This document shows, in pieces, positions 10,613 through 19,014 of a DNA stretch of 64,000 nucleotides. The stretch is from Bifidobacterium choladohabitans (GTDB lineage: Bacteria; Actinomycetota; Actinomycetes; Actinomycetales; Bifidobacteriaceae): contig NZ_JACFPL010000001.1 of NCBI RefSeq assembly GCF_016102005.1, positions 434,001 through 498,000 on the forward strand, in the 5' to 3' direction. The notes below the pieces were generated by a model, which saw only the letters and a list, made by a program, of their open reading frames with translations, was not told the DNA's origin and did not search any database. The position numbers and the translations under genes were made by a program. Every line of letters starts with the position of its first letter. Within the stretch, counting starts at the first letter, position 1.

Positions 10613-11677
10613 CTAGAAGTCCCAGTCGTCGTCGTCCGTGGACTCGGAGTGCCCCATGACGTAGGAGGAGCCCGAACCCGAGAAGAAATCATGGTTCTCG
10701 TTGGCCGATGGCGACAGGGCCGCCAGGATCTCCGAGCTGACATCGGTCTGGTCGGCTGCGAACCGGGCCGGGTAGCCCAGGTTCATCAGCGCCTTGTTGG
10801 CATTGTAGCGAACGAAGGCGAAGACGTCCTCGACGAAGGGGAAGCCCTCATAGATCTGCCCGGAGTAGACCATCTCCAGATCGTAGAGCTTGTCCAGCAA
10901 ATCATTGGTGAACTTCTCCAGCATGGCCTGGTCGGCCTGGGTCCTCTCCTCCAGGCCCCGCTGATACTTGTAGCCCGAGTAATAGCCGTGGATGGCCTTG
11001 TCGCGCAGGATCAGCCGGATCATGTCGGCCGTGTTCATCAGCTTGGCATGGCTGGAGAAGTACAGGGGCAGGTAGAAGCCCGCATAGAGCATGAGGGAGG
11101 AGAGCATGGTGGAGGCCACCTTGCGCTTCAGGGGATCCTCGCTGACGTACTCGTGCAGGACCGTGTGGACGCGCTCCTGGAGGACATCGTTGGCCACAGC
11201 CCAGCGGTAGGCCTTGTCGATCTCCTCGCTGGAGCAGAGGGTTGAGAAGACCGAGGAGTAGGAGCGGGCGTGGACCGACTGCATGAAGGCGATATTGGTA
11301 TAGATGGCCTGCTCCTGCTCGGTCCGGGCGTGATCGATCTGTACCAGCTCGCCGATGGTGGCCTGGGTGGTGTCCAGCATGGTCAGTCCGGTGAAGACGC
11401 GGACCGTGGTCTGGCGCTCGTGATCGGTCAGGGTGTTCCAGGAGGGTATGTCGTTGGACAGGGGCACCTTCTCGGGCAGCCAGAAGTTGGAGACCAGGCG
11501 GTTCCAAACTTCCAGATCCTTCTCGTCGGTGATCTTGTTCCAGTTGACCGGGCGAATCCTGGCCTCAGGGGTGACCCGGTACTGGGGCGGGGTGATGGAT
11601 TGGCGCATCATCTCGTCGTCGGCATAGACGCCGGCCTCTGACTTGGCGCTCTCTTTGGTGCTTTCCTGCTGGCTCAT
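10613..11677 (-). CDS. nrdF2: Class Ie (metal-free) ribonucleotide reductase radical subunit, QSK type
   Basis: 354-aa NrdF paralogue. Its aligned metal-site residues are D102 (TMLDT), Q133 in MQSVHARSY (Glu in nrdF), H136, Y140, S193 in TMLSSLM (Glu in nrdF) and K227 with H230 in RDKAIHGYY (Glu in nrdF). This Gln/Ser/Lys triple is the QSK variant known for class Ie R2 proteins, which do not bind metal and use a modified (DOPA-type) tyrosine radical made with NrdI. The DDDDWDF tail for NrdE docking is conserved. Its start overlaps nrdI2 by 4 bases. The first ~40 residues form an extra hydrophilic N-terminus. It is not simply a dead copy, because everything outside the ligand set is well conserved. 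Confidence 0.92.
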   Translation of the reverse strand: MSQQESTKESAKSEAGVYADDEMMRQSITPPQYRVTPEARIRPVNWNKITDEKDLEVWNRLVSNFWLPEKVPLSNDIPSWNTLTDHERQTTVRVFTGLTMLDTTQATIGELVQIDHARTEQEQAIYTNIAFMQSVHARSYSSVFSTLCSSEEIDKAYRWAVANDVLQERVHTVLHEYVSEDPLKRKVASTMLSSLMLYAGFYLPLYFSSHAKLMNTADMIRLILRDKAIHGYYSGYKYQRGLEERTQADQAMLEKFTNDLLDKLYDLEMVYSGQIYEGFPFVEDVFAFVRYNANKALMNLGYPARFAADQTDVSSEILAALSPSANENHDFFSGSGSSYVMGHSESTDDDDWDF

Positions 11678-12162
11678 GACAAAACCGCCTTTCGTGAATC
11701 AGTCGACTGCTGCTGGAGCTGCACTCCCATTCCGGCCAGGATGGCCCTGACCGCTTGAACATCCTCCGAGGTGCCCAGCAGCTCGAAGCGATAGAGCTCA
11801 GGGACACCGCACCGGCGGGCTATCAACGGACCTGCTGCGCAATAGGCGCTGCCGAAGTTTCGGTTGCCCGAGGTGATGACCCCGCGAATCAGCCCGCGGT
11901 TGACCGGATTGTTCAGGAAGTGGATGACCTGCTTGGGCACGGCTCCCTTGGCTGACCCGCCGCCATAGGTGGGCACCAGCAGAAGGTAGGGCGTATCCAT
12001 AACGGGCATGGGCTGGCGCCGCTCATACAGGGGGATGCGGATGGGCCCCTCCACGCCCAGCCGCTGAACAAAGCGGTGGGTGTTGTTGGAGACGCTGGAG
12101 AAATACACCAGCCCGAAGGCGCCATCGGGAGGATCGTGCCGATCCACATCTGCTGAAGACAT
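11674..12162 (-). CDS. nrdI2: NrdI flavodoxin-like protein paired with class Ie NrdF
   Basis: 162 aa. Flavodoxin loop [28 protein letters not shown] and [15 protein letters not shown] mark it as NrdI. It is diverged from the class Ib NrdI and overlaps nrdF2 by ATGA, so the two are translationally coupled. By analogy with class Ie systems it is expected to supply superoxide for hydroxylation of the NrdF2 tyrosine. Two near-perfect NrdR boxes precede it. Confidence 0.92.
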   Translation of the reverse strand: MSSADVDRHDPPDGAFGLVYFSSVSNNTHRFVQRLGVEGPIRIPLYERRQPMPVMDTPYLLLVPTYGGGSAKGAVPKQVIHFLNNPVNRGLIRGVITSGNRNFGSAYCAAGPLIARRCGVPELYRFELLGTSEDVQAVRAILAGMGVQLQQQSTDSRKAVLS

Positions 12163-12184
12163 AGTGACTGCTGCTCCTTGGTAA

Positions 12185-12232
12185 ACACTATATATTGGAT
12201 AGACTTAGCCAGCCAACCACAATATATAGGTT
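12185..12232 (-). promoter_or_regulatory. Paired NrdR boxes upstream of nrdI2-nrdF2
   Basis: Cores CTATATATTG (12188-12197) and CAATATATAG (12220-12229) are both near-perfect NrdR boxes, 32 nt apart. They lie 23-70 bases upstream of the nrdI2 start and overlap any promoter there. Confidence 0.88.
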
Positions 12233-12339
12233 TATCCAGGACGACACAAGTTCACAGGAACAAAACCGCCCCCGCTGTGACATTCCATACAAGAACGGAG
12301 GCGGCAAGCATTTACATTTACACTCGCGCTATTGCGGCC

Positions 12340-13464
12340 TTAGTCAGATATCGGGTCCTGCGGCAAACCCCTTCGACGCAGGTCTGCGCAAACCTCCAGG
12401 ACGCGATCGTTGGCCTCCCGCTCCCCCACAGTGATGCGGATGCCCTCGCCAGGGAAGGTTCTGACCGACAGACCCGCGTCGCGGAACCGCTGATCAGCCT
12501 GCGCAGCCGCATGACCCAGTGGCAGCCAGTAGTAGTTGGCCCGAGGTTCAGGAATCTTCCACCCCTGCTCCTTCAAACCAGCCAGGATTCTGGCCCGTTC
12601 ATGCTTGAGAGCCCGGACCCGTTCGGCCAGGCTATCCTGTGCGTCCAGGCTGGCCATCGCCGCCGTTTGGGCCACATCGGTGACGCCGAAGGGCAGGGCC
12701 ACCTTGTTCATGCCGGCAATGATCGGCTCGGCGGCCACGGCGTATCCGATCCGCAGACCGGCCAGCCCGTAGGCCTTGGAAAAGGTCCGGGCCACTATCA
12801 CATTGGGATGCTCACGCATGAGCGACAGCCCGTCGGCCCGATCAGGGTCGTCGTTGAACTGTATGTAAGCCTCGTCGAAGAGCACCGGCAGGTCTGCAGG
12901 CAGGGCTTGCAGCAACCGTTCGGCCTGGCTGCGATCGACATTGGTCGCAGTCGGATTGTTGGGGTTGTTGACAATGACCAATCTGGTATGCTCGTTGACC
13001 GCCGCAATCATGGCTTCGATGTCATGGCACCCCTGGTCATCCAGGGGCACGGGCACCCCGGTGGCACCAGCCGAGGTGACGATGATGGGATAGGCCTCGA
13101 AACTGCGCCAGGGATAGACCACCTGATCGCCATGACCGGCCACCAGATCAACCAGCTGGGTGATGACCTCGGTGGACCCGCATCCCAGCTGAATGCATGC
13201 AGGATCCACCCCATGCAGCTGGGCCAGCCGCTCCACCAGACGGGTGCCACGCATGTCAGGATAGCGGTTCAGATGGCCCAGGGCCTGCTCGGAGACGGTC
13301 TGGATCACGCCGGGCAGGGGCGGGTACGGGTTCTCGTTGCTGGAGATCTTGTAGCTTGTCAACCCGGGAACAGATGGTGCCGGGCTGCCCTGCCGGTAAC
13401 CGGGCAGGGCATCAATGCTGGGACGATGACGATAGTACATGGGCACCATGCTAGCGGCCGCCAT
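12340..13464 (-). CDS. hisC: Histidinol-phosphate / aromatic aminotransferase
   Basis: Fold type I PLP aminotransferase, 374 aa. Family marks: SSNENPYPPLP near the N-terminus, RYPDMRGTRL, NNPNNPTATN, the PLP lysine in TFSKAYGLAGLRIGYA, and RTFPGEGIRITVG at the C-terminus. It stands alone, away from other his genes, so it could act as a phenylalanine or other aromatic aminotransferase (Pat). ATG codons at 13464, 13446 and 13440 are all possible; the first has AGGGAC upstream. Confidence 0.82.
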   Translation of the reverse strand: MAAASMVPMYYRHRPSIDALPGYRQGSPAPSVPGLTSYKISSNENPYPPLPGVIQTVSEQALGHLNRYPDMRGTRLVERLAQLHGVDPACIQLGCGSTEVITQLVDLVAGHGDQVVYPWRSFEAYPIIVTSAGATGVPVPLDDQGCHDIEAMIAAVNEHTRLVIVNNPNNPTATNVDRSQAERLLQALPADLPVLFDEAYIQFNDDPDRADGLSLMREHPNVIVARTFSKAYGLAGLRIGYAVAAEPIIAGMNKVALPFGVTDVAQTAAMASLDAQDSLAERVRALKHERARILAGLKEQGWKIPEPRANYYWLPLGHAAAQADQRFRDAGLSVRTFPGEGIRITVGEREANDRVLEVCADLRRRGLPQDPISD

Positions 13465-13512
13465 ATGTCCCTGCGGGGTCTATTCCGCTGCACGGTCCTC
13501 CCGAGACGCGAA

Positions 13513-13545
13513 TGGCCCCCGGTCCTTCCGCAGGACCGGGGGCCA
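13513..13545 (-). terminator. GC-rich hairpin after groES
   Basis: A 14-bp perfect stem (TGGCCCCCGGTCCT, 13513-13526 with 13532-13545) 15 bases after the groES stop. The trailing T run is short (ATTCG), but stem stability and position support termination. Confidence 0.65.
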
Positions 13546-13559
13546 CGATCACCGCCTCT

Positions 13560-13853
13560 TTACTTGAGGATGGCCAGAACGTCGCGCGCGGACACGATCA
13601 GGTAGTCCTCGCCGCCGTAGTTGACCTCGGTGCCGCCATACTTGGAGTACAGAACCTTGTCGCCAACCTTGACATCCATGGGGATGCGCTCGCCCTTGTC
13701 GTCACGACGGCCGGGGCCTGCCGCCAGCACCTCACCCTGCTGGGGCTTCTCCTTGGCGGTATCGGGGATGACCAGCCCGGAAGCGGTCTTGGTCTCCGCC
13801 TCAGCCTGCTTGATGACGATCTTGTCTTCCAACGGTGTGAGTGAAATCGACAC
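13560..13853 (-). CDS. groES: Co-chaperonin GroES
   Basis: 97-aa Gro[17 protein letters not shown], the mobile loop [28 protein letters not shown], and [16 protein letters not shown]. The start is a GTG at 13853 with AGGAGG six bases upstream; the open frame further upstream to 13937 is leader. A CIRCE operator overlaps the promoter, so HrcA repression is expected. GroEL is not adjacent, as in many Actinobacteria. Confidence 0.96.
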   Translation of the reverse strand: MSISLTPLEDKIVIKQAEAETKTASGLVIPDTAKEKPQQGEVLAAGPGRRDDKGERIPMDVKVGDKVLYSKYGGTEVNYGGEDYLIVSARDVLAILK

Positions 13854-13955
13854 TGTGGACCTCCTACATCTTGTGAGAACAGCCAATGAACCCACGCCGG
13901 AACGTCGATGAGAGGCTGACGAACACTCACCACGCATTCCTTTGCGCTACAAGTC

Positions 13956-13984
13956 ATAGTAGCGCGAAATTAGCACTCTGCCAA
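13956..13984 (-). promoter_or_regulatory. groES promoter
   Basis: TTGGCA (-35, 13979-13984) and TACTAT (-10, 13956-13961) are separated by exactly 17 bases on the minus strand. The -35 lies inside the CIRCE spacer, so repressor binding would block polymerase. Confidence 0.75.
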
Positions 13985-13996
13985 CTTGAGTGCTAA
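13970..13996 (-). promoter_or_regulatory. CIRCE operator (HrcA site)
   Basis: Perfect TTAGCACTC-N9-GAGTGCTAA inverted repeat (13970-13978 and 13988-13996), the canonical heat-shock operator bound by HrcA. Confidence 0.95.
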
Positions 13997-14031
13997 CGCT
14001 GGTGGTGAAAGAAAGGTCGCCGATTGGTCGC

Positions 14032-15432
14032 TCAGGACTTGGCTGCCGGACGACGCCGGGCCAATATAGCCTCCACGCCGATGGACAGGGAGTCCTCGCT
14101 GCGATCGGGCGCCTCGACCTGGGCCTGCAACTCCCGCTTGTGAAAGTCGTCGGGCCGGCCATCGGTCTTCTTCTTTTCGGGGGGACGGGCCACGGAGACC
14201 TGACGGGTGGACTTGATCTCCAGGCTGTGGGGACCCTCGTCTTCGCTGTTCCTGCCGTCCTTGCCTGACCCCTCGCCACGGGCCGATCCCAAGGAAAAGG
14301 AAATCAGATCCTGGCCCGCCGCCATGCCGAAGGCATCCAAGGCCGGAGAAGGACTGATGCGCTCAAGCTCATTGGTGGCATCGTCCTGGGCCTTTGCCGT
14401 GGACGATGGAGACGGGTGCTCTTTGCCAGCAGATTCAGAGACCGATCCGGACCTGTCTGTATGGGTACTGGCGGATTGAGCAGACTTCGACCGCGGGGAG
14501 GTTGAGGACTTGTCCACTGACGATTTGGACACTGGGGGCGTGGAGGCGGTCTTTTGGGCCTTCGAGGATTTGGTAGTTGCCGGTTTGGAAGCCGTCGACC
14601 CAGAATCTGCTTGCTTGGCTGGGGGCCGTTCAGAGGCCTTCTTGGCGACGGACGGACCATTCGACGCGTGTCCGGTCTGCGCAGCGGTCTTCTCGGGCGA
14701 CTTGACGGACCCGGCCGAACCCTTGGCCTTGCTGCCGTCGACTGTCGACTTGACAGGCTTTGCAGAATCGTGCCGTCGGGCCTTGAGGGCCGCCTGCTGA
14801 TCAGCCTTGGCCTGGGCAAGCGTTCGACGGATCTCACCCTGGTCAAGCACATCCGTGGCAGTTTCCGTGCGGCCCTCATTCTTGGTCTGCCCTGGCCTGC
14901 CGGAGGTCTTGTCCTTAGTCAGACCGGCCGCCTGCTGACGACGCTGCCGGGCACGCCGCTGGGCCAAATTTCGCTCCCAGGCCCGAGCCTGGGCTGAAGC
15001 ATGCGCGCCTGCGGCCAATACCACTATCACCAAGGCCAGAGGAATCAAAGTGAACCATGGGCTGTAGCCCAAGGGGAAAGAAAGTCCGGCCACCAGCAGG
15101 GTGACGACCAAGAGGGCAAGGACCAGGATGCGACGACGACGTATGGCCGCGCGGCGCAACTGTCTGATCTGCTTGATGCGCTGGGCCTGACTGCGCCGGT
15201 TGCCATCCTGCTGCCCTTGCTGCATGACCAACCCTTTCACCGTCCTCGACTGCCTGTCGCAGAACCTCATGCCGTCTTCCCGCCCCACCATGTGCAGGGA
15301 GGTGGAAAGCCTGTCCTGGCGATGCTCCGAGGCCCGCTTCATGCCCTTGACGGTGCGAAACGGCAGCCAACCCAGCACCAGAATCACCGCAATCACCAAA
15401 ACCACGATGCTGCTGAGTGATTCATAAACCAT
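14032..15432 (-). CDS. Actinobacterial membrane protein with long basic/Ser-rich cytoplasmic tail (GlpR/SepX-like by synteny)
   Basis: 466 aa. One hydrophobic segment at about residues 7-26, two more at about 100-125 and 128-146 with an Arg-rich linker between, then some 300 residues of low-complexity Ser/Lys/Ala-rich tail. The neighbours rimJ-type acetyltransferase, 5-FCL, fmdB and mscL match the actinobacterial region that carries the division-associated membrane proteins GlpR (Corynebacterium) and SepX (Streptomyces). A role in septation or polar growth is therefore plausible but rests on synteny and architecture. I do not recognise a catalytic domain. Confidence 0.7.
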   Translation of the reverse strand: MVYESLSSIVVLVIAVILVLGWLPFRTVKGMKRASEHRQDRLSTSLHMVGREDGMRFCDRQSRTVKGLVMQQGQQDGNRRSQAQRIKQIRQLRRAAIRRRRILVLALLVVTLLVAGLSFPLGYSPWFTLIPLALVIVVLAAGAHASAQARAWERNLAQRRARQRRQQAAGLTKDKTSGRPGQTKNEGRTETATDVLDQGEIRRTLAQAKADQQAALKARRHDSAKPVKSTVDGSKAKGSAGSVKSPEKTAAQTGHASNGPSVAKKASERPPAKQADSGSTASKPATTKSSKAQKTASTPPVSKSSVDKSSTSPRSKSAQSASTHTDRSGSVSESAGKEHPSPSSTAKAQDDATNELERISPSPALDAFGMAAGQDLISFSLGSARGEGSGKDGRNSEDEGPHSLEIKSTRQVSVARPPEKKKTDGRPDDFHKRELQAQVEAPDRSEDSLSIGVEAILARRRPAAKS

Positions 15433-15508
15433 AGGTACTACGTTAGTTGACGGTATGCCCCAAGCGGCAAGTCAAACCCAGCGTGTCGACCATGTCCGTC
15501 CCAGGAGC

Positions 15509-16162
15509 TCACAGACGAGCCAGCAAATCCGGATCGAATTGGTCGCTGATCCAGGCAAAGGTCAGGTGGTCCCGCCACTGTCCGTTTACATACATGTAGC
15601 TACGGCGCAGCCCCTCCGGCTCCATGCCCAGCTTTTGGACTACACGCAGGGAGCGCTGGTTTTCAGGCAGAATCGCCACCTCCAGACGGTGTAGATGAGG
15701 CCCCTTCCTGTCCCTGAAGGCCCAATTCGCCAACATGGCCAAGGCCAGTGGCGCGAATCCGTGACCAATCCAATCCTGATCCACCCAGTAGCCCGCTACC
15801 GCCGTGCACATGGACCCGTATCGGATGGCACCCAGGGAAATCTGCCCGACAATGCTCTGATGAAACTCCATTAGAAAGACCGCTGAAGTCCCCTCCTGCC
15901 GGGAACGCTCCAACTCCTGCATCCATTGGGCATAGGTCATGCCGGGTCCGTGGCGGGGATCCCCTGATTCCCATGGAGCCAGCCACTCACGATTCCTCCA
16001 TCGGACCGCATTCCAGGCTGCCTGGTCACCATCGCGGATGGGCCTGAGCAGGAAGTCCCCATGGCCTGGGGGCGCAGTCAGACGATCAGGCAGATTCAAG
16101 ACATGGTACGACCTGGCTCGGGAACCCTGCCAGACCTGGCGGAAGGTATGCAGAACCGACAT
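15509..16162 (-). CDS. GNAT family N-acetyltransferase, RimJ-like
   Basis: 217 aa GNAT of the RimJ/RimL type: LRPIRDGDQAAW at the start of the fold, VGQISLGAI, the acetyl-CoA loop region YWVDQDWIGHGFAPLAL, LEVAILPENQRSLRVVQKLGM, and a YMYVNGQWRDHLTFAW C-terminus. Likely acetylates protein N-termini or an amine; the substrate cannot be read from the sequence. Divergent from the 5-FCL gene with 79 bases between. Confidence 0.85.
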   Translation of the reverse strand: MSVLHTFRQVWQGSRARSYHVLNLPDRLTAPPGHGDFLLRPIRDGDQAAWNAVRWRNREWLAPWESGDPRHGPGMTYAQWMQELERSRQEGTSAVFLMEFHQSIVGQISLGAIRYGSMCTAVAGYWVDQDWIGHGFAPLALAMLANWAFRDRKGPHLHRLEVAILPENQRSLRVVQKLGMEPEGLRRSYMYVNGQWRDHLTFAWISDQFDPDLLARL

Positions 16163-16241
16163 GACTCCATGTTCTCACCGAACGGCCATGGAGGCAGGCA
16201 AGCGTCCACCAGGGAGAGCCCCTGCTGGTAGACCTGAGGAC

Positions 16242-16919
16242 ATGAACGAGCAGGAACGCATCGATATGGAAAAGCAGGATCGGCGCGGCAGGCTGCTTGA
16301 AGCCAGGCGGCGTATCGACCCGGCCCAATGTCTGGACGCAGGCCGCAAGCTGGCCGATCTGCTGGCCGTCCAGGTGCTTGCCAAGGTCGAACGCTCCCGA
16401 GGCGATCAGAGCCTGACCGTGGCTGCCTTTGCCTCCATTCGGGGAGAGATAGCCATGGACCCCAGCCTGGACCTCCTGCTGGGCCGGGGCCACCGGGTGC
16501 TCATCCCCATGCTGGGCACGGGCACCCAAGTAGGTTGGGGATGCTTGCAATCAGAGCAGGATCTGGACGACATGAAGCGGATTCCCGGCTGGCGGCCGGA
16601 CGAACCCGATATGTCGGCCCTGCCAGCGCAGGCCTTGGATCAGGCCGATCTGATTCTGGTGCCCGCACTGGCCATCGACCATGCCGGCATTCGTCTGGGT
16701 CGAGGCGGCGGCTGGTATGACCGGGCTTTGGCCCTGCGGGCAGAACAGACTTCAGTGGTGGGCATCTGCTGGCCTGGCGAATTCGTGGAAGCCCCTCTGC
16801 CCCATCTGGACCATGACCTTCCTGTGGATGCCGTCCTGACGCCCGAAGGTTTCACGCCCACAGCCGCAGGTCTGTCACGAGGGCCCGGAGCGGACCATAA
16901 TGGTGATGAACAAGACTGA
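16242..16919 (+). CDS. 5-formyltetrahydrofolate cyclo-ligase
   Basis: Converts 5-formyl-THF to 5,10-methenyl-THF with ATP. Family marks are AAFASIRGEIAMDP, HRVLIPML, and the LGRGGGWYDRAL glycine motif. About 225 aa. The start is uncertain: the ATG at 16242 has GAGGA only one base away, and the ATG at 16266 (MEKQDRRGR) has AGGA ten bases upstream and better fits the family N-terminus. The frame is open further upstream but those residues are not family-like. Confidence 0.88.
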   Translation: MNEQERIDMEKQDRRGRLLEARRRIDPAQCLDAGRKLADLLAVQVLAKVERSRGDQSLTVAAFASIRGEIAMDPSLDLLLGRGHRVLIPMLGTGTQVGWGCLQSEQDLDDMKRIPGWRPDEPDMSALPAQALDQADLILVPALAIDHAGIRLGRGGGWYDRALALRAEQTSVVGICWPGEFVEAPLPHLDHDLPVDAVLTPEGFTPTAAGLSRGPGADHNGDEQD

Positions 16920-17020
16920 CGAGAGGCCCGGTGCCGATTCTTCTGGTCGAAGCCACCACTAGGATATTGGGTGTTGAACCAATCGTCGCGCGAACCGACC
17001 ATCAGCGGAGGGAAAGAACG

Positions 17021-17233
17021 GTGCCCACCTATCATTATCGTTGCAAGAACTGCGGATACGACTTTACCAAGGAGCAGTCTTTCAACGACGAGCCCATCAC
17101 CATCTGCCCCAAGTGCGGGCAGCAGCAGGTCCGCAAGGTCTTTTCCGCAGTGCCCATCGAGTTCAAGGGCCATGGTTTCTACCGGACCGATGGAGCCTCA
17201 TCCTCCTCTTCAAGCTCCACAAGCAGCAAGTAA
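17021..17233 (+). CDS. FmdB-like putative regulatory zinc-ribbon protein
   Basis: 70 aa. Starts at GTG 17021 with GGAGGGAAAG upstream. PTYHYRCKNCGYDF and ICPKCGQQQVRKVFS form the two CXXC knuckles of the FmdB zinc ribbon; the tail is a Ser-rich run. Small FmdB proteins commonly sit between 5-FCL and SAF-domain genes in Actinobacteria; function is unknown. Confidence 0.87.
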   Translation: MPTYHYRCKNCGYDFTKEQSFNDEPITICPKCGQQQVRKVFSAVPIEFKGHGFYRTDGASSSSSSSTSSK

Positions 17234-17309
17234 GTAGACCGAGAGGCACATTCGACCACATCGACCATGCAGACCCATATGCCTGCCAAATTCCTGACAG
17301 GCTGGGGGC

Positions 17310-18118
17310 ATGGTCGATTTTTCCATCTTCAGCAACAAGGGCAAGCCTTCAGCAGCCGGATCCCTAATCCGCCGACGGCGGCTTTTTAAGCTGCGCCGTG
17401 CGGGAGCCGCCCTGGCATTGGGGCTGGCGGTTTTCTGCGCCCTGCAGATCCTGGTCCAGGCCCAGGGCCGCCTGTCCATACTGGTCGCCGCGCGACCTAT
17501 TGCACGCGGATCAGCCATCGAACCTGGCATGGTCGAAACGCGAATCCTGCACGGCAGGGAACGGCTGCCTGGCCTGATCTCCTCATTTGGACAAGTACGT
17601 GGACGGCGGCTGATGATCAGCCTGCACACAGGGCAACCGCTGACCACAGCCATGATCAGCAACAGACCGGCACAGCCACCCGGGACCACCCCGGTGACCG
17701 TCCGCCTGGCCGACGATCCAGGAGACCTGCAGGCTGGTGACAAGGTGAATTTGCTGGCCTCGGGAGACTGCCCAACCGGTGCCGACACGCATTCCGCCCA
17801 GCCGAGTTCCCTACCACCTTCCGCGAGAGACCAGCCAGGTTCTGACAACAAACCAGGGTTTTCCCATGTCCAGCAAGTCAACGGCCTGCAGACACCGACG
17901 CCCGGACAGACCCAAGGCGTTGGACGCTGCACGTTAGCCGAGCAGGCACTGGCTCTACAACCGGCACAGACCATCGCCAAAGATCGATCCGATCTGGAAG
18001 GCCGGGAGGGCAACCGGGTCCGGCAAACATCCCAGGCGGTCTTCGCCCTGGATGCCAGTCAGGCTCTGCTCCTGTTATCGCTGGATCCATCCACCCCGGT
18101 CATTGCCATCCGACCTGA
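17310..18118 (+). CDS. SAF-domain (CpaB/RcpC-like) membrane-anchored protein; frame does not close
   Basis: One transmembrane anchor (about residues 30-50, ALALGLAVFCALQILV), then a SAF domain (VAARPIARGSAIEPGMVETR) and a PVTVRLADDPGDLQAGDKVNLLA segment as in CpaB-type pilus assembly proteins. The domain ends near VIAIRPD at about 18118. No stop follows: the frame stays open to 19724, crossing mscL in another frame, and sequence after about 18120 is not protein-like. A TGA at 18116 in the +1-shifted frame would end the protein naturally, so a one-base indel (real or sequencing) is likely. The end given here is my estimate. Confidence 0.6.
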
Positions 18119-18243
18119 CAGAGCGTCCGCATCGACACCCTCCAATCATGTCGGAAAACCGAAACAATCCTGGGCCCGCGATAATGGAGGAAGAAGCAGG
18201 CATGGGCTTTCCACGCCTCATATCAGCTACGGAAGGATGCAGA

Positions 18244-18771
18244 ATGGCCTCAATCAACCAGGTGGCGGCCAAGGATACCGCCGAAGCAGTCCACAAAATC
18301 TCACAGATCAGCAACAAGGGTGTGCTGGGCGAATTCAAGCAGTTCATCTCGCGTGGATCCATGGTGGACATGGCCGTGGGCGTGGTCATGGGTTCGGCGG
18401 TGACCAGCGTGGTCAACGCCATCGTCAACAATCTGATCAGCCCACTGATCGCCATGATCTTCGGCAAACCGGACCTGTCGGGACTCCTGACCATCAGCTA
18501 CCGGAACGCCACCATCTCCTTCGGTGCCATTCTGACGGCTCTGCTCAACTTCCTCCTGATCGCCATCGCCGTCTACTTCTGCATCATCATGCCCATCAAC
18601 AAGTTGCGGCAGCTGAGCCGGGCGGCCTCGGGCATCAAGGACCAGCCCAACGCTCCCAGCCCCCAGGACCAGAGCCTGCAGCTGCTGCGCCAAATCGCCG
18701 ACGACATCCACCAGTCGACAGGTGCAGACAGTCAACAGGCTGGAACCGGACTGCCCAAGAGTCAGGATTAG
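18244..18771 (+). CDS. mscL: Large-conductance mechanosensitive channel
   Basis: 175 aa MscL, an osmotic safety valve. FKQFISRGSMVDMAVGVVMG is the N-terminal amphipathic helix and TM1; TM2 is ILTALLNFLLIAIAVYFCII, followed by the cytoplasmic helix. ATG at 18244 has AAGGA seven bases upstream. The C-terminal tail is about 30 residues longer than in many homologues and Gln-rich. Confidence 0.94.
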   Translation: MASINQVAAKDTAEAVHKISQISNKGVLGEFKQFISRGSMVDMAVGVVMGSAVTSVVNAIVNNLISPLIAMIFGKPDLSGLLTISYRNATISFGAILTALLNFLLIAIAVYFCIIMPINKLRQLSRAASGIKDQPNAPSPQDQSLQLLRQIADDIHQSTGADSQQAGTGLPKSQD

Positions 18772-18780
18772 GACCGACAG

Positions 18781-19014
18781 TCAGTCGCCGCGCTCATTGG
18801 GGAAGAGCCCCCAGTGAGGCGGCAGTTCGCCCAGAATCCGTCGATCATCCCCATCAAGGCGATCCTGTGCACAGACACGGTCCTGGGGATCTTCCTCGGT
18901 GCCATCGACATCGAACCGTTCCTTGCCTGGACGAACCACCCGCCGATGCCGACGCCGACGCGGAGCCGCAGACTCACCGGTCTGGTTCCCCCGGTCCGGC
19001 TGATTATCCGCCAT
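18781..19014 (-). CDS. Small acidic/basic conserved-type protein coupled to the helicase-like gene
   Basis: 77 aa from the ATG at 19014, which overlaps the upstream stop (TGATG). The N-terminus is Arg-rich (PRRRRHRRVVRPGKE), and the C-terminus ends in ILGELPPHWGLFPNERGD. I do not recognise a family. The tight coupling and a non-random C-terminal motif argue it is real. Confidence 0.6.
   Translation of the reverse strand: MADNQPDRGNQTGESAAPRRRRHRRVVRPGKERFDVDGTEEDPQDRVCAQDRLDGDDRRILGELPPHWGLFPNERGD

Noticed and set aside
10613-11677. nrdF2 as a pseudogene or inactive duplicate
   Set aside because: The substitutions are exactly the QSK set of class Ie, the rest of the protein is conserved, and it has its own NrdI and NrdR boxes.
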